Source: Pseudomonadota bacterium (lineage in GTDB: Bacteria > Pseudomonadota > Alphaproteobacteria > CACIAM-22H2). From it: 15,815 nt of DNA. The first letter of the stretch is position 1. Each line of letters starts with the position of its first letter. Below are positions 1 through 8,630 of the stretch, in pieces. The position numbers were made by a program, and so were the translations under genes. Under the pieces are notes generated by a model, which did no database searches, was not told the DNA's origin, and worked only from the letters and a program-made list of their open reading frames with translations. The stretch covers positions 1-15,815 of the forward strand of contig JAIUNH010000030.1 in the NCBI GenBank assembly GCA_020161965.1, read 5' to 3'.

Positions 1-2428
1 ACAGCGGAAAGGCGGGCGCATCGGCACTCCACATCGGCGGGCGGCTGGCGTTGTTCGGCAATTGGCACGTATCAGGCAGGAACACGACCGGCGCTTCCAA
101 GCCCTTGGCGCCGTGCACGGTCATCACGCGCACTTGGCCGTGGGCACGCTCCATGTCGCGCTTGATATCCGTCCCGCCCGCTTCGAACCAAGCGAGGAAC
201 CCTTGCAGCGAGGGCGGGTGCGAGCGTTCGAAATCGAGACAAGCGGCCAGGAATTCATCGAGCGGATCGGCGGCGTCCGGTCCCAAGCGGCCGAGCATTT
301 GCGCCTTGCCCCCGCCCGCCCCCAGCACGGAAGCGAAGAATTCGAACGGGGCCGCGAAATCGGCTTGCGCGCGCAGCTTCGACAGGATTTGCGCGGCATG
401 GCCCCATTTGGGATTCTCGCCCGCACGTTCGCGCAAGATCGTCCAGAGTTTGGCGCGCCTTCTCTGGCAGAGCGCGAACAGATCGTCGTCGTCGAGCCCG
501 AACAGCGGCGATTTCAAAATCTCGGCGAGCGACAATTCGTCTTGCGGCAACAAACAGAAGCGCGCGAGCGACAGCAGATCCATGACCGCGATCTGCGCGC
601 CGAGCACCAGGCGATCCGCCCCCGCGACGGGCACGTTCTCGCGCTTCAGCGCCGTCACCATCGCATCGAAAAAGCGATTGCGCCGCCGCACCAGGATCAG
701 AATATCGCCCGCGTCGATATTCCGGCCCAAGGCGGGCAACGGCTCGCGGCCGATCCAGCTTTTGATCGTGCGTGCGATCGACAGGGCAAGCCGCGCCGAC
801 GGATGCGCCGCCGTCTCATAATCGACCGGCAAATCCCAGGGCTTGCCGTCGGGGACATCAGCCTTGACGAACGGTGCCCACAAATCGACGCGCCCACCCG
901 AAGTCGCGCGGCGCGCGATATGGCGGATCGGGGCGGTCGACACGCCCGCGCGCACGGCATCGTTGTCGAAGGCCGCGTCCACGACATCGAGCACGGCGGG
1001 GGCGGAGCGGAACGACAACGGCAACGCGATTTCCCGCCACGCGGCACCCGCGCGCGAAGCGAAATCTTCGCGCGATGCGGCGAAGGCCGCGAGGTCGGCG
1101 CCCTGGAAACTGAAGATCGACTGTTTCTCGTCGCCGACGACGAACACTGTGCGACGGCGTTCGACGGCACCCGCGCCCGCGAAATATTCGCCGGTCAGTG
1201 CACGTACGACGCGCCATTGTTCGGGTGCGGTATCCTGCGCCTCATCGACCAGCACATGTTCGATGCCACCATCGAGCTTGTAGAGAACCCAAGGCGCGCC
1301 GTCTTCCAGCAGCGCCACGGTTTTGCCGATCAGATCGTCGTAATCGAGAAGCGCGCGCGCATTCTTACGCGCTTCGTAAGCCTGGAACGACGCCGCGCCC
1401 AAACGCAGCAATGCCGACGACCGGCGCAATGTTTCAATTTCGATCAGCGTGCGATGCAGGATTTCGGCGCGCCCCTGTTCGGCCGCCAACGCTGCCAGCG
1501 CATCGGGCGCGTTCTCGGCGACCTTCTTGGTGGCGAGGCGCGCGCGCGGCTTGCGCTCGCCGGTCAGGAACACATCGATCCACGGCTCGATATCGCGCCG
1601 CGCACCGGACAGAAACGCGCGGATCTCGGCGGCGGATTCCTTGTCGGTCTTGCCGCCGAATTGATCGAGCGCTGCGGCGGCCCCCTTCATCGCCGCTTCG
1701 TCGAGCCGACCGACGAACTCCGCGATCGCAGTGTCGCGATCGGCTTTGGGATCGAGGCCGGCACCTGCATAGCGCCGCGCGATTTCCGCTTCGACGCCGA
1801 TTTCGACCAGGGCGCGCAATTTGGCGCGCGACAGCAGCAGGAAATCGAGCGCATCGGTGACGCTCTGTTCGTTCGCCGCCCCCGCGACGATGGTCAGCGC
1901 CTCGCGCAACACCGGATCGTCGCTGGCGGTCAGCGCATCGCGCGCGGCATCCAGCAATTCGGCGGCGGCCGTATCGTCGGCGATTTCGAAATGCGGTGGC
2001 ACGCCCGCTTCCAGCGGGAAGCGCTTCAGCAACGATTCGCAGAAGGCGTGGATCGTTTGGATGCGCAAGCCGCCCGGCGCTTCCAGCACGCTGGCGAACA
2101 ACACGCGCGCCATGCGCATTTCGCGATCGTCGGGCGCGCGGCCCAGACGATCGACCAGCGCTTTACGCAATTCCGCATCGTCGCAGATCGCCCAATCGGC
2201 GAGCAGCTTCGACAGGCGTTCGCGCATTTCCGCCGCCGCGGCCTTGGTGAAGGTCAGGCACAAAATCGCCGCCGGCCGCACGCCACGCAGCAGCAGATTG
2301 ACGATACGCGCGGTGAGGACGTGGGTTTTGCCCGCGCCCGCGTTCGCCGACACCCAGACGCTGAAATCGGGATTGGCGGCGACGCGTTGTGCCGCAAGGC
2401 CTTCCTCAATTGCATTGGGGACGCTCAT
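1..2428 (-). CDS. addA: AddA, ATP-dependent helicase/nuclease subunit A (C-terminus beyond the window)
   Basis: UvrD-like superfamily 1 helicase subunit of AddAB, which unwinds and resects double-strand breaks for RecA-dependent repair (family knowledge). Seen directly: Walker A ANAGAGKT at residues 28-35 (Lys34), followed by LCLTFTKAAA typical of UvrD/RecB helicases; a Walker B/motif II VDEAQDT with Asp395-Glu396; and the late helicase motif VHGAKGLE around His772, followed by the AddA-like VVFLPDTC. Only 809 residues are inside the window. Family members are usually about 1,150 residues, so the C-terminal RecB-type nuclease domain lies off the left edge and cannot be judged. The ATG at 2428 was chosen because it overlaps the addB stop as ATGA, the usual sign of translational coupling. 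It is the last visible gene of the tsaE-amgK-murU-addB-addA operon. No frameshift or internal stop was noticed in the segments I translated. Confidence 0.97.
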   Translation of the reverse strand, partial: MSVPNAIEEGLAAQRVAANPDFSVWVSANAGAGKTHVLTARIVNLLLRGVRPAAILCLTFTKAAAAEMRERLSKLLADWAICDDAELRKALVDRLGRAPDDREMRMARVLFASVLEAPGGLRIQTIHAFCESLLKRFPLEAGVPPHFEIADDTAAAELLDAARDALTASDDPVLREALTIVAGAANEQSVTDALDFLLLSRAKLRALVEIGVEAEIARRYAGAGLDPKADRDTAIAEFVGRLDEAAMKGAAAALDQFGGKTDKESAAEIRAFLSGARRDIEPWIDVFLTGERKPRARLATKKVAENAPDALAALAAEQGRAEILHRTLIEIETLRRSSALLRLGAASFQAYEARKNARALLDYDDLIGKTVALLEDGAPWVLYKLDGGIEHVLVDEAQDTAPEQWRVVRALTGEYFAGAGAVERRRTVFVVGDEKQSIFSFQGADLAAFAASREDFASRAGAAWREIALPLSFRSAPAVLDVVDAAFDNDAVRAGVSTAPIRHIARRATSGGRVDLWAPFVKADVPDGKPWDLPVDYETAAHPSARLALSIARTIKSWIGREPLPALGRNIDAGDILILVRRRNRFFDAMVTALKRENVPVAGADRLVLGAQIAVMDLLSLARFCLLPQDELSLAEILKSPLFGLDDDDLFALCQRRRAKLWTILRERAGENPKWGHAAQILSKLRAQADFAAPFEFFASVLGAGGGKAQMLGRLGPDAADPLDEFLAACLDFERSHPPSLQGFLAWFEAGGTDIKRDMERAHGQVRVMTVHGAKGLEAPVVFLPDTCQLPNNASRPPMWSADAPAFPL

Positions 2429-5325
2429 TCGTCGCCCCCTTCGATCGCCCATTCAGCGACGCGCGCGAGATGGTCGTAATCGCCCGCGAATTTCACGTAT
2501 TGCACGCGCGGGCGCGAGCGATAGGCCGCATCCGGATCGCGATAGGCTTTGATCAGCGCCGCCAAATTGGCGCGCGTCTCGGCCAGGAAGGTCGGCATAT
2601 CGGCGATGGCTTTGGCGGGGGCGCGGGTTTGGAAACCGCGATCCTTGGCCGAGCCGCCAAGCCCGATATAGGTGAGTTCCGAAACCGGCGCCTTGGCCAC
2701 ATTTTCGAACCCGCCAGCCTCGGCGATCAAGGCTTCGAGCGGCAATTGCGGCGAAAGCCCCGTCGCGACTTGCGGGCCCGTCGGCATCGTGCCGGTCTTA
2801 TAATCGAGTACGACCAGCGTGCCGTCCGCCTTGCGGTCGATCCGATCGGCGGTCGCCGACAATTCGAATCCGTCGATATCGAGCTTGCCTTTGGTTTCGA
2901 CGGCCGCGACGCCGATACTCTTGGCGCGGCGTTGCGCGTCTTCGGCGACGAACATCTCCGCCATCAGCACGAAGCGCGGCCACCAGAAGGCGCGCACCGA
3001 TGTCGGCGGATCGGCCTTGTCGAACGCGGCGGCGCCGAAGGCGATCAACTTCTCGAGCGCGTCCGGCGGCAATTCGCCGGGATAGGCCTTGGCAAAATCC
3101 TCCAACGCGTCGTGATAGAGATTGCCGCGCATACGCGCGTCGGCATCCGCGTCGATCTCGTCGAGCGCATAGAGGCCGAGGATTTTCGACGCGTAGATCG
3201 CATAGGGATCGCGGATCAGCGTTTCGATCCGCGTGACCGACAGGCCCTTGGGCCTTGCGGCGACCGGCGGCTTGGGGGCCGGCGGGCGAATGGGGGCGAC
3301 GACGCGCCCTTGCCCATCGAGTATCGCGGCCCAGGCGGCGGGATCGGGATCGAGGGCGCCCGTCCAGCGCGGATCCTTACCCAGCAACGCGTCGAGCCGC
3401 ACGAGCCAGCGCGACGCGATGGCGGGGCCCGATTCGGTTTTGCGCGCGCGCGACAACACGACCGACGCACCGGAGAAGGCTTGCGCGAAATCATGCGCGG
3501 CCAAGCCGATTTGGCGTTCGAGCGGCGGCAAGCCGACCTTGGCGCGCATCGGGCGCGACAGCCACGGATCCTCGCGCGTTTCGCCAGGCCAAGTGGTTTC
3601 GTTCAATCCGCCAAGCACGACCAGATCGGCGGAAACGAGACGCGCTTCGATCGTGCCGCGAATGCTGAGGCGCGGATGACCGCCATAAGGCGGACGCCAG
3701 CTCGCGGTCGCGAGCAGTTCGTCGAGCAGATCGGCGAAGCCCTGGCGTTTCACCGGCCCGAAATCGGGGGCGGCGTCGACCAGCCGTGCGGCGAAATTCG
3801 CCAACGCATTGCCCGCCTGCCCGTCCCACAATCGCGTGCGGCCGGTTTCGTCGCGCGCGAGATCTTCGGCCGCGCGAATATGCGCCGCCAGAAGATCGCG
3901 CAAATTCTCGGGTGCCGCCGCCAAAGGTTTGAGTGCGGCGTCCAGCGCATCGATCAAGGGCAAGGCATCGGCCGGAGCGACCTTGCGCAAGCCCGCGATG
4001 CCGGGTGCCGGCCGGGGCCCGCGCAAGCCCAAACGGTCCAAGCGTCGCGTTTGGGTGAGATGCGTGGTGCGATCGCGGCCCAGCGACGCCAGCGGATGCT
4101 TGAGCAACGCGAGCAAATCGATCGGCGCCAAATCGGCCGCCACCGCGCGCGCGACCAAGCGCAGCAACACGGCGGCGGGCGCGAGATCGAGCCGCCGCCC
4201 GGCGGAATCGTCGGCCTCGATGCCCCAGCGGCGCAGCTTGGCCGACACGCGGCGCGCGAGATTACGGTCGGCGGTGACCAGCGTCGCCGTGCGGCCCGGC
4301 GATTCCAACGCACCGCGCAGCAACACGGCGATGGCGCCCGCTTCGGAATCCGGGTCGGCGGATTCGAGCCGCGCCAAACCGGCGAAGGCCGCATCGTCTT
4401 GGCGGGGCGCCGTGCGCCAGGCTTGCGTCGTCGATGCGGGCCGCAAGGCTTCGGCGGCCAGCGAAGCACGCGGGCCCGGCGCGGTGCCGTCCCAAACGGT
4501 CACAGCATCGCGCGCCACTTCCATGCGGCGCAGCAAGTGGTGAAGGCCGTATTGGGGGTGCGACGGCTCCTGGCCGATCGCTTCCCAGGTCGCAGCATCC
4601 GAATCGCGATCGAGGCCGGGCAGCACGACCTCGCCCTGCGGCAAGCCGGCGATCACCTTCAACAAATGCGCGGTCGCGGGCACGGAGCCGGTCGAACCCG
4701 CCGCCCAGATCGGGCCTTGCGGCGGGTTGGCTTCCCAGCGTTGCGCGAGGGCGCGAATCAGCTTCACCCGCCGCGCCTGCGGGTCCATTTGGCCGCGCGC
4801 TTCCAGAATAACCGGCCAGTGCTCGCGGATGATCGCAAGGAATTCGAGCGTCTGGCCCCAATGGCGCGCGTAATCGTCGGGGACCAGCCCGTCGAAATTT
4901 GCCCAGAGCACCTCTTCGATCTGCAGCGAGTCGAGAAGTTCGGCGAGAGCGCGCGCCAGACGCAACGCGGCGGCGGGCGACGGTGCGGCCTGCCCGCCTT
5001 GCTTGGCGACCAGCTTTGCCAGCAGCAATTCGCGCGCGACGCCGTCGATCGCGGGCGGAAGTTCGGCGTCGAGTGCCGCACCCTCCCCCGTCAGGATCAA
5101 TTCGTCTTCGTCGACGTCGCCGATCGCGGCGATGCGCGGCAGCAGCAACGGCTTGCCGCCCGCCTCGGCCAGGAACGCTTCGCCCAACGCACGCACCGCG
5201 CGCCGATTGGGCAATAGCACCGTGGCGCGCGACAGGGTTTCCGGCGCGGTGCCCAGCTTTTCGAGAATGCCCTTGGCGAAGGCCGCAAGGAACGGCACGC
5301 CGGACGGGATCGTGCCGACGCGCAT
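2425..5325 (-). CDS. addB: AddB, double-strand break repair subunit, alphaproteobacterial type
   Basis: Partner of AddA, 966 residues. AddB proteins combine an inactivated helicase-like core with a C-terminal RecB-family nuclease. Seen: a C-terminal PD-(D/E)XK-type motif with Asp827 in ATADRIDRK, then LDYKTG with Asp841 and Lys843, preceded by a helix containing YHDALEDFA that commonly starts this nuclease fold. The N-terminus has no Walker A, where Bacillus AddB has one; it carries PSGVPFLAAFA instead, as in the shorter alphaproteobacterial form. The protein as translated contains no cysteine, so it cannot bind the 4Fe-4S cluster described for Bacillus AddB. The stop overlaps the addA start (ATGA), and the start lies 6 bp after the murU-like stop, so it is translated from the same message. 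The identity is also supported by the adjacent addA. Confidence 0.96.
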   Translation of the reverse strand: MRVGTIPSGVPFLAAFAKGILEKLGTAPETLSRATVLLPNRRAVRALGEAFLAEAGGKPLLLPRIAAIGDVDEDELILTGEGAALDAELPPAIDGVARELLLAKLVAKQGGQAAPSPAAALRLARALAELLDSLQIEEVLWANFDGLVPDDYARHWGQTLEFLAIIREHWPVILEARGQMDPQARRVKLIRALAQRWEANPPQGPIWAAGSTGSVPATAHLLKVIAGLPQGEVVLPGLDRDSDAATWEAIGQEPSHPQYGLHHLLRRMEVARDAVTVWDGTAPGPRASLAAEALRPASTTQAWRTAPRQDDAAFAGLARLESADPDSEAGAIAVLLRGALESPGRTATLVTADRNLARRVSAKLRRWGIEADDSAGRRLDLAPAAVLLRLVARAVAADLAPIDLLALLKHPLASLGRDRTTHLTQTRRLDRLGLRGPRPAPGIAGLRKVAPADALPLIDALDAALKPLAAAPENLRDLLAAHIRAAEDLARDETGRTRLWDGQAGNALANFAARLVDAAPDFGPVKRQGFADLLDELLATASWRPPYGGHPRLSIRGTIEARLVSADLVVLGGLNETTWPGETREDPWLSRPMRAKVGLPPLERQIGLAAHDFAQAFSGASVVLSRARKTESGPAIASRWLVRLDALLGKDPRWTGALDPDPAAWAAILDGQGRVVAPIRPPAPKPPVAARPKGLSVTRIETLIRDPYAIYASKILGLYALDEIDADADARMRGNLYHDALEDFAKAYPGELPPDALEKLIAFGAAAFDKADPPTSVRAFWWPRFVLMAEMFVAEDAQRRAKSIGVAAVETKGKLDIDGFELSATADRIDRKADGTLVVLDYKTGTMPTGPQVATGLSPQLPLEALIAEAGGFENVAKAPVSELTYIGLGGSAKDRGFQTRAPAKAIADMPTFLAETRANLAALIKAYRDPDAAYRSRPRVQYVKFAGDYDHLARVAEWAIEGGDE

Positions 5326-5331
5326 GCGCCG

Positions 5332-6054
5332 CTACGCTTTCTTCGGCGACCAGCCGAGTTCGCGCTCGGTCGCGGTCACGCTGTCGGGCGTGCCGACATG
5401 GAACCACAAACCGTCATGCACGACCGACCAGAGGCGGCCTTTGGCTTCCGCCGCGTCGTAGATTTTGTTGAGCGAGAAAGCGCCGGGCGCGAAGCCCGCC
5501 AAAGCGCGCGGATGCAGAATCTGCACGCCCGCATAAACGAAGGGCGCGATTTCCGGATCGCGGCGGCGGCGCGCCTTGCCATTCGCATCGACGAAATAAT
5601 CGCCGCGCCCTTCATAGCCGCGCGCCGTGGCGGCGGAGGTCATCAGCAGCAACACGTCCATGGCGCCGTCGTCCCAGGCTTCGGCGAGGCGCTTCAGCGC
5701 CGGACGCGGCCCGTCGAACCACAACACGTCGGCATTGGCGCAAAAGAACGCGCCGGGCCCGAGTACGGGCAGCGCGTTCAACACGCCGCCGCCGGTTTCC
5801 AGCAGATCGGGCTCGTGCACCGTGACGATCGCCACGTCCTTGCGCGACTTCACATGCGCTTCGAGTGTGGCGCGATGATGATGGAGATTGGCGACAACGC
5901 GATGCACGCCCGCCTCCGCCATGCGGTCGATCACGCGATCGATCAAGGCGCGCCCGGCAACCGGCACCATGGGTTTGGGCAGCGTATCGGTCAGCGGGCG
6001 CATGCGCTTGCCCAAGCCCGCCGCCAGAACCATGCCGGTGTCGAAGGCACTCAT
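5332..6054 (-). CDS. murU: MurU-like sugar-1-phosphate nucleotidyltransferase
   Basis: 240-residue nucleotidyltransferase, probably making UDP-MurNAc from UTP and MurNAc-1-phosphate in cell-wall recycling. Seen: the N-terminal signature VLAAGLGKRMRPLTDTLPKP at residues 9-28, including the glycine-rich nucleotide loop and the catalytic-type Arg17 and Lys27; the metal-site segment FFCANADVLW; and a C-terminal WFHVGTPDSV typical of this group. It lacks the C-terminal left-handed beta-helix of GlmU-type enzymes. It begins with an ATGA overlap on the stop of the APH-type kinase, and this kinase-transferase pairing is what AmgK/MurU show in Pseudomonas and Caulobacter. The open frame continues upstream to 6612, but that stretch is antisense-like, arginine-rich and overlaps the kinase, so the ATG at 6054 is preferred. 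Sequence alone cannot exclude a mannose-1-phosphate guanylyltransferase, so the substrate is inference from context. Confidence 0.85.
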   Translation of the reverse strand: MSAFDTGMVLAAGLGKRMRPLTDTLPKPMVPVAGRALIDRVIDRMAEAGVHRVVANLHHHRATLEAHVKSRKDVAIVTVHEPDLLETGGGVLNALPVLGPGAFFCANADVLWFDGPRPALKRLAEAWDDGAMDVLLLMTSAATARGYEGRGDYFVDANGKARRRRDPEIAPFVYAGVQILHPRALAGFAPGAFSLNKIYDAAEAKGRLWSVVHDGLWFHVGTPDSVTATERELGWSPKKA

Positions 6055-7067
6055 GCCGCGATCTCCGCTTTCGGCCGCGCGCGCCATTCGGCCGGCACGT
6101 GTGCATCGAACCACGCGCGCACCGGCGCCAAAGCCGGATGCGCCAGATCGGCGTTCAATTGCCGCCAGACGCGGTCGATGTGTTTGAGATATTGCGGCTT
6201 GCCGTCGCGCCGGAACAGCCGCACGAAAATGCCGGCGATCTTGGCGCTGCGCTGCGCCGACAGGATCGCCAATGCCGCTTCGAATTCGCCGCGATCGATT
6301 TGCGGTCGCGCCGACAGATAGGCGTCGATCGACGCGCGCACCACGTCGGGCGACACGTCGCGCCGCGCATCGCCGATCAAGCTGGCAAGGTCGTAAGCGG
6401 CGGGGCCGATCAGCGCGTCCTGGAAATCCAGCAAGCCGCAGCCGCGAATCCCTGGTCGATCGAGACTGACTAGATTGTCGACGTGATAGTCGCGCAAGAC
6501 CAGCGTCGTGCCGCCCGCGCGCGTTAGCGGATAGACCGCGTGCCACGCGGCGAGATAGGCGGCACGCACATCGGCACCGGTCTCCTTCCTCGCCCATTCG
6601 GGCAGGAACCAATCGGTCAGCAACAACGCTTCGCGATCGAGTGTGGCGTCGTCATAGGCCGGGCAATCGACATGGGTTTGCGCCGGATGCGCATGCAATG
6701 CGAGCAGCGCATCGACCGCGCGCGCATAGAGATCGGCCTCGGACACGCCCGCCTTCAGCGCACGCGTGAAGGTGTCGTCGCCCAAATCCTCCAGCAGCAG
6801 AAAACCGGCATGCGGCTCGGCCGCATCGACACGCGGCGCCGACAAGCCCAGGCGATAAAGATGCGTCGCCACCGTCACGAAGGGGCGCACGTCTTCCTGC
6901 GGCGGGGGTGCATCCATCAGCACGGCCTCACGCTTGCCATCGCGCAGGCGGAAATACCTGCGGAAACTCGCGTCGTCGGCGAGCAGCGTGGGCTGGACGC
7001 CTTGCCAGCCATGCGCATCGAGGAAGGCGCGCGCGGCCTTGCGCGGAACGGGCGTTTCAGCCGCCAT
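6051..7067 (-). CDS. amgK: AmgK-like anomeric sugar kinase (aminoglycoside phosphotransferase fold)
   Basis: 338-residue APH-fold kinase, likely phosphorylating MurNAc (and perhaps GlcNAc) at the anomeric position to feed the MurU-like enzyme. Seen: an N-lobe segment LLLEDLGDDTF (residues 90-100) where these kinases have the hinge; the catalytic loop LRDYHVDNLV with Asp193 as likely base and Asn198 as metal ligand; and LLDFQDAL with Asp214 in the place of the DFG-like metal aspartate, followed by GPAAYDLASL, a common APH-family continuation. The ATG at 7067 gives an 11 bp overlap with the end of tsaE; the in-frame upstream start at 7127 would overlap tsaE more and adds low-complexity residues. 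Despite the fold, nothing here suggests antibiotic resistance: the neighbour is a MurU-like gene, and the catalytic loop is of the RDYHxxN type. The exact sugar substrate is inferred. Confidence 0.86.
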   Translation of the reverse strand: MAAETPVPRKAARAFLDAHGWQGVQPTLLADDASFRRYFRLRDGKREAVLMDAPPPQEDVRPFVTVATHLYRLGLSAPRVDAAEPHAGFLLLEDLGDDTFTRALKAGVSEADLYARAVDALLALHAHPAQTHVDCPAYDDATLDREALLLTDWFLPEWARKETGADVRAAYLAAWHAVYPLTRAGGTTLVLRDYHVDNLVSLDRPGIRGCGLLDFQDALIGPAAYDLASLIGDARRDVSPDVVRASIDAYLSARPQIDRGEFEAALAILSAQRSAKIAGIFVRLFRRDGKPQYLKHIDRVWRQLNADLAHPALAPVRAWFDAHVPAEWRARPKAEIAA

Positions 7068-7536
7068 GCGCCAACTCCGGCCGTCCGGCCCAATTGGCAC
7101 CGCCCGAGACGATCGCGTGGCGCGCATTCTCGTTGGCCCCTTGCGACAGCGCGACCGTCAACCGATCCGCCGGCAGATAGGGCCCGAGACGCTGCGGCCA
7201 TTCGATCAAAGCGATGGCGCCTTCGCGCGCCGCTTCCCAGCCGAGTTCCCAGATTTCCTCCGGATCGGCCAAACGATAGAGATCGAAATGCCAAACCGGC
7301 CCGCCGGGCAGATCGTAGGTCTGCACCAGCGTGAAAGTCGGGCTCGGCACTTCGACCTCGGCGCCCGCGCGGGCATGGATGAAGCCCCGTGCGAATTCGG
7401 TCTTTCCCATGCCCAAATCGCCTTCCAGGGCGATCGCGTCGCGCGGACGCGCCGCTTTCGCGAGCAACGCGCCCAATTTTCGGGTCGCGGCGGCGTCCGG
7501 AAGGTCCAATTCGCGAATCGGCGTGGGGGCCAGCAT
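7057..7536 (-). CDS. tsaE: TsaE, tRNA threonylcarbamoyladenosine biosynthesis ATPase
   Basis: 159-residue P-loop ATPase that works with TsaB and TsaD to make t6A37 in ANN-decoding tRNAs. Seen: Walker A EGDLGMGKTEF with the P-loop at residues 39-46; the family motif VPSPTFTLVQTY around residues 63-74; HFDLYRL at 83-89; and LIEWPQRLG, the TsaE-typical tryptophan segment. Length is normal for the family. The start at 7536 is chosen because the homologous part begins just after it. The frame is open to 7605, but that extension (Phe/Gly/Arg-rich, no family motif) would run across the intergenic gap onto the start of the divergent reductase gene. First visible gene of the operon leading to addA. 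A promoter must lie in or near 7537-7604; I can only see a TAGGAT -10-like hexamer there without a convincing -35. Confidence 0.95.
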   Translation of the reverse strand: MLAPTPIRELDLPDAAATRKLGALLAKAARPRDAIALEGDLGMGKTEFARGFIHARAGAEVEVPSPTFTLVQTYDLPGGPVWHFDLYRLADPEEIWELGWEAAREGAIALIEWPQRLGPYLPADRLTVALSQGANENARHAIVSGGANWAGRPELAHGG

Positions 7537-7604
7537 GAGCAATCTTCTACCCGGAAATCCTAAGCCGGAAAATCCGTTGAAAAGCGCGCCCGGCTTGGCC
7601 ATCA
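7537..7604. promoter_or_regulatory. Divergent intergenic gap between tsaE and the reductase gene
   Basis: This 68 bp gap must carry the promoters for both directions unless they lie inside the genes. It contains a near-direct repeat, CCGGAAATCC at 7551-7560 and CCGGAAAATCC at 7565-7575, spaced about one and a half helical turns apart. It also has TTGAAA at 7577-7582 on the plus strand with no good -10 at normal spacing before the reductase start. Neither promoter is convincing, and a regulator-binding role for the repeat is only a possibility. Confidence 0.3.
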
Positions 7605-8627
7605 ATGGCGGCCATGTCCCAGATCCACACCACCGATGTTGCCATTATCGGCGCCGGCCCCGTCGGCCTGTTCGCCATTTTCGAATGCGGCATGCTGAAG
7701 CTGAAGACCCACGTCATCGACGCGTTGGACTTCGCCGGCGGCCAATGCGCCGCGCTCTACCCGGAAAAGCCGATTTACGACATTCCGGGCTACCCCAAGA
7801 TCGAGGCGGCCGAACTGATCGCCCGATTGCAGGAGCAGGCGGCCCCGTTCTCGCCGACCTATCATCTCGGCCAGCGCGTGGAAAAGCTGACCCGCGAGGG
7901 CGATGCCTGGCGCCTGGAAACCTCCGCCGGCACGGTGATCGTCGCCAAGGCGGTGTTGATCGCGGCGGGCGTGGGCGCCTTCGGTCCCAACAAGCCGCCG
8001 ATGCCGCGCATCGACGAATTCGAGAACAAAGGCGTGCATTACCTGGTGAACAGCCGCGAAGCGTTCCGGGGCAAGCGTGTCGCCATCGCCGGCGGCGGCG
8101 ATTCCGCCCTCGACTGGACCTTGAGTTTGGCAGATGTCGCGGCGCGCGTGATGGTCGTCCATCGCCGCGACAAGTTCCGCGCGGCCCCCGACTCGGTCGC
8201 CAAGGTCAAGGCGCTGGCCGATGCGGGCAAGATCGACATGGTCGTGCCCTATCAGCTCGATTCGCTGGAAGGCGAGCCGGGCGCCCTCAAAGCCGTGATC
8301 CTCAAGGATCTCGACGGCAAGCCCCGTCGCCTGGAAGCCGATGCGCTGCTTGCGTTCTTCGGCCTGTCGATGAATCTGGGGCCGATCGCGGAATGGGGCC
8401 TCGATATCGAGAAAGCCCATATCAAGGTCGAACAACGCACGGCCGCGACCTCCGCGCCCGGGATTTTCGCCATCGGCGATATCGCGCATTACCCCGGCAA
8501 GCTGAAGCTGATCCTGTCGGGCTTCGCCGAGGCCGCCGCGGCGGCGCATTCGGCCCGCGCGATCTGCCATCCCGGCGAGACCTATCACTTCGAATATTCG
8601 ACGACGTCGGGCGTGCCGGGGAATTGA
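7605..8627 (+). CDS. Ferredoxin/flavodoxin-NADP(+) reductase, thioredoxin-reductase-like type
   Basis: 340-residue FAD/NADPH flavoprotein that moves electrons between NADPH and ferredoxin or flavodoxin in the cytosol. Seen: an N-terminal FAD dinucleotide fold VAIIGAGPVGL (glycines 16, 18 and 21); GGQCAALYPEKPIYDIPGYP (residues 45-64), highly characteristic of this reductase group; a second Rossmann motif IAGGGDSALDW (glycines 163-165) for NADPH; and a C-terminal FAD segment PGIFAIGDIAHYPGK. The CxxC redox pair that thioredoxin reductase carries in the NADPH domain is absent, so this is the FNR type and not TrxB. The ATG at 7605 is used; an in-frame ATG at 7614 is equally possible, and neither has a strong ribosome site. 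It is the only plus-strand gene between the minus-strand blocks, converging on divL and followed immediately by an inverted repeat pair. Its electron partner is not encoded nearby. Confidence 0.93.
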   Translation: MAAMSQIHTTDVAIIGAGPVGLFAIFECGMLKLKTHVIDALDFAGGQCAALYPEKPIYDIPGYPKIEAAELIARLQEQAAPFSPTYHLGQRVEKLTREGDAWRLETSAGTVIVAKAVLIAAGVGAFGPNKPPMPRIDEFENKGVHYLVNSREAFRGKRVAIAGGGDSALDWTLSLADVAARVMVVHRRDKFRAAPDSVAKVKALADAGKIDMVVPYQLDSLEGEPGALKAVILKDLDGKPRRLEADALLAFFGLSMNLGPIAEWGLDIEKAHIKVEQRTAATSAPGIFAIGDIAHYPGKLKLILSGFAEAAAAAHSARAICHPGETYHFEYSTTSGVPGN

Positions 8628-8630
8628 CCC

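Noticed and set aside
62..2479. 805-codon plus-strand open frame opposite addA
   Set aside because: Rich in Arg, Gln, His and Ala with no family motif. It mirrors the codon pattern of addA, which has clear helicase motifs on the other strand; long antisense frames are expected at this GC content.
2389..5217. 942-codon plus-strand open frame opposite addB
   Set aside because: Same composition artefact; addB carries the nuclease motif and the overlapping start and stop with its neighbours.
6055..6612. N-terminal extension of the MurU-like gene to an upstream start
   Set aside because: The extension is arginine-rich, lies wholly inside the kinase gene, and the nucleotidyltransferase signature begins right after the ATG at 6054.
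6051..7067. Aminoglycoside resistance gene
   Set aside because: The APH fold is shared by many sugar kinases; the coupling to a MurU-like gene and the RDYHxxN catalytic loop favour AmgK.
7537..7605. Longer TsaE starting at 7605
   Set aside because: The added residues match no TsaE feature and would overlap the first codon of the divergent reductase gene.
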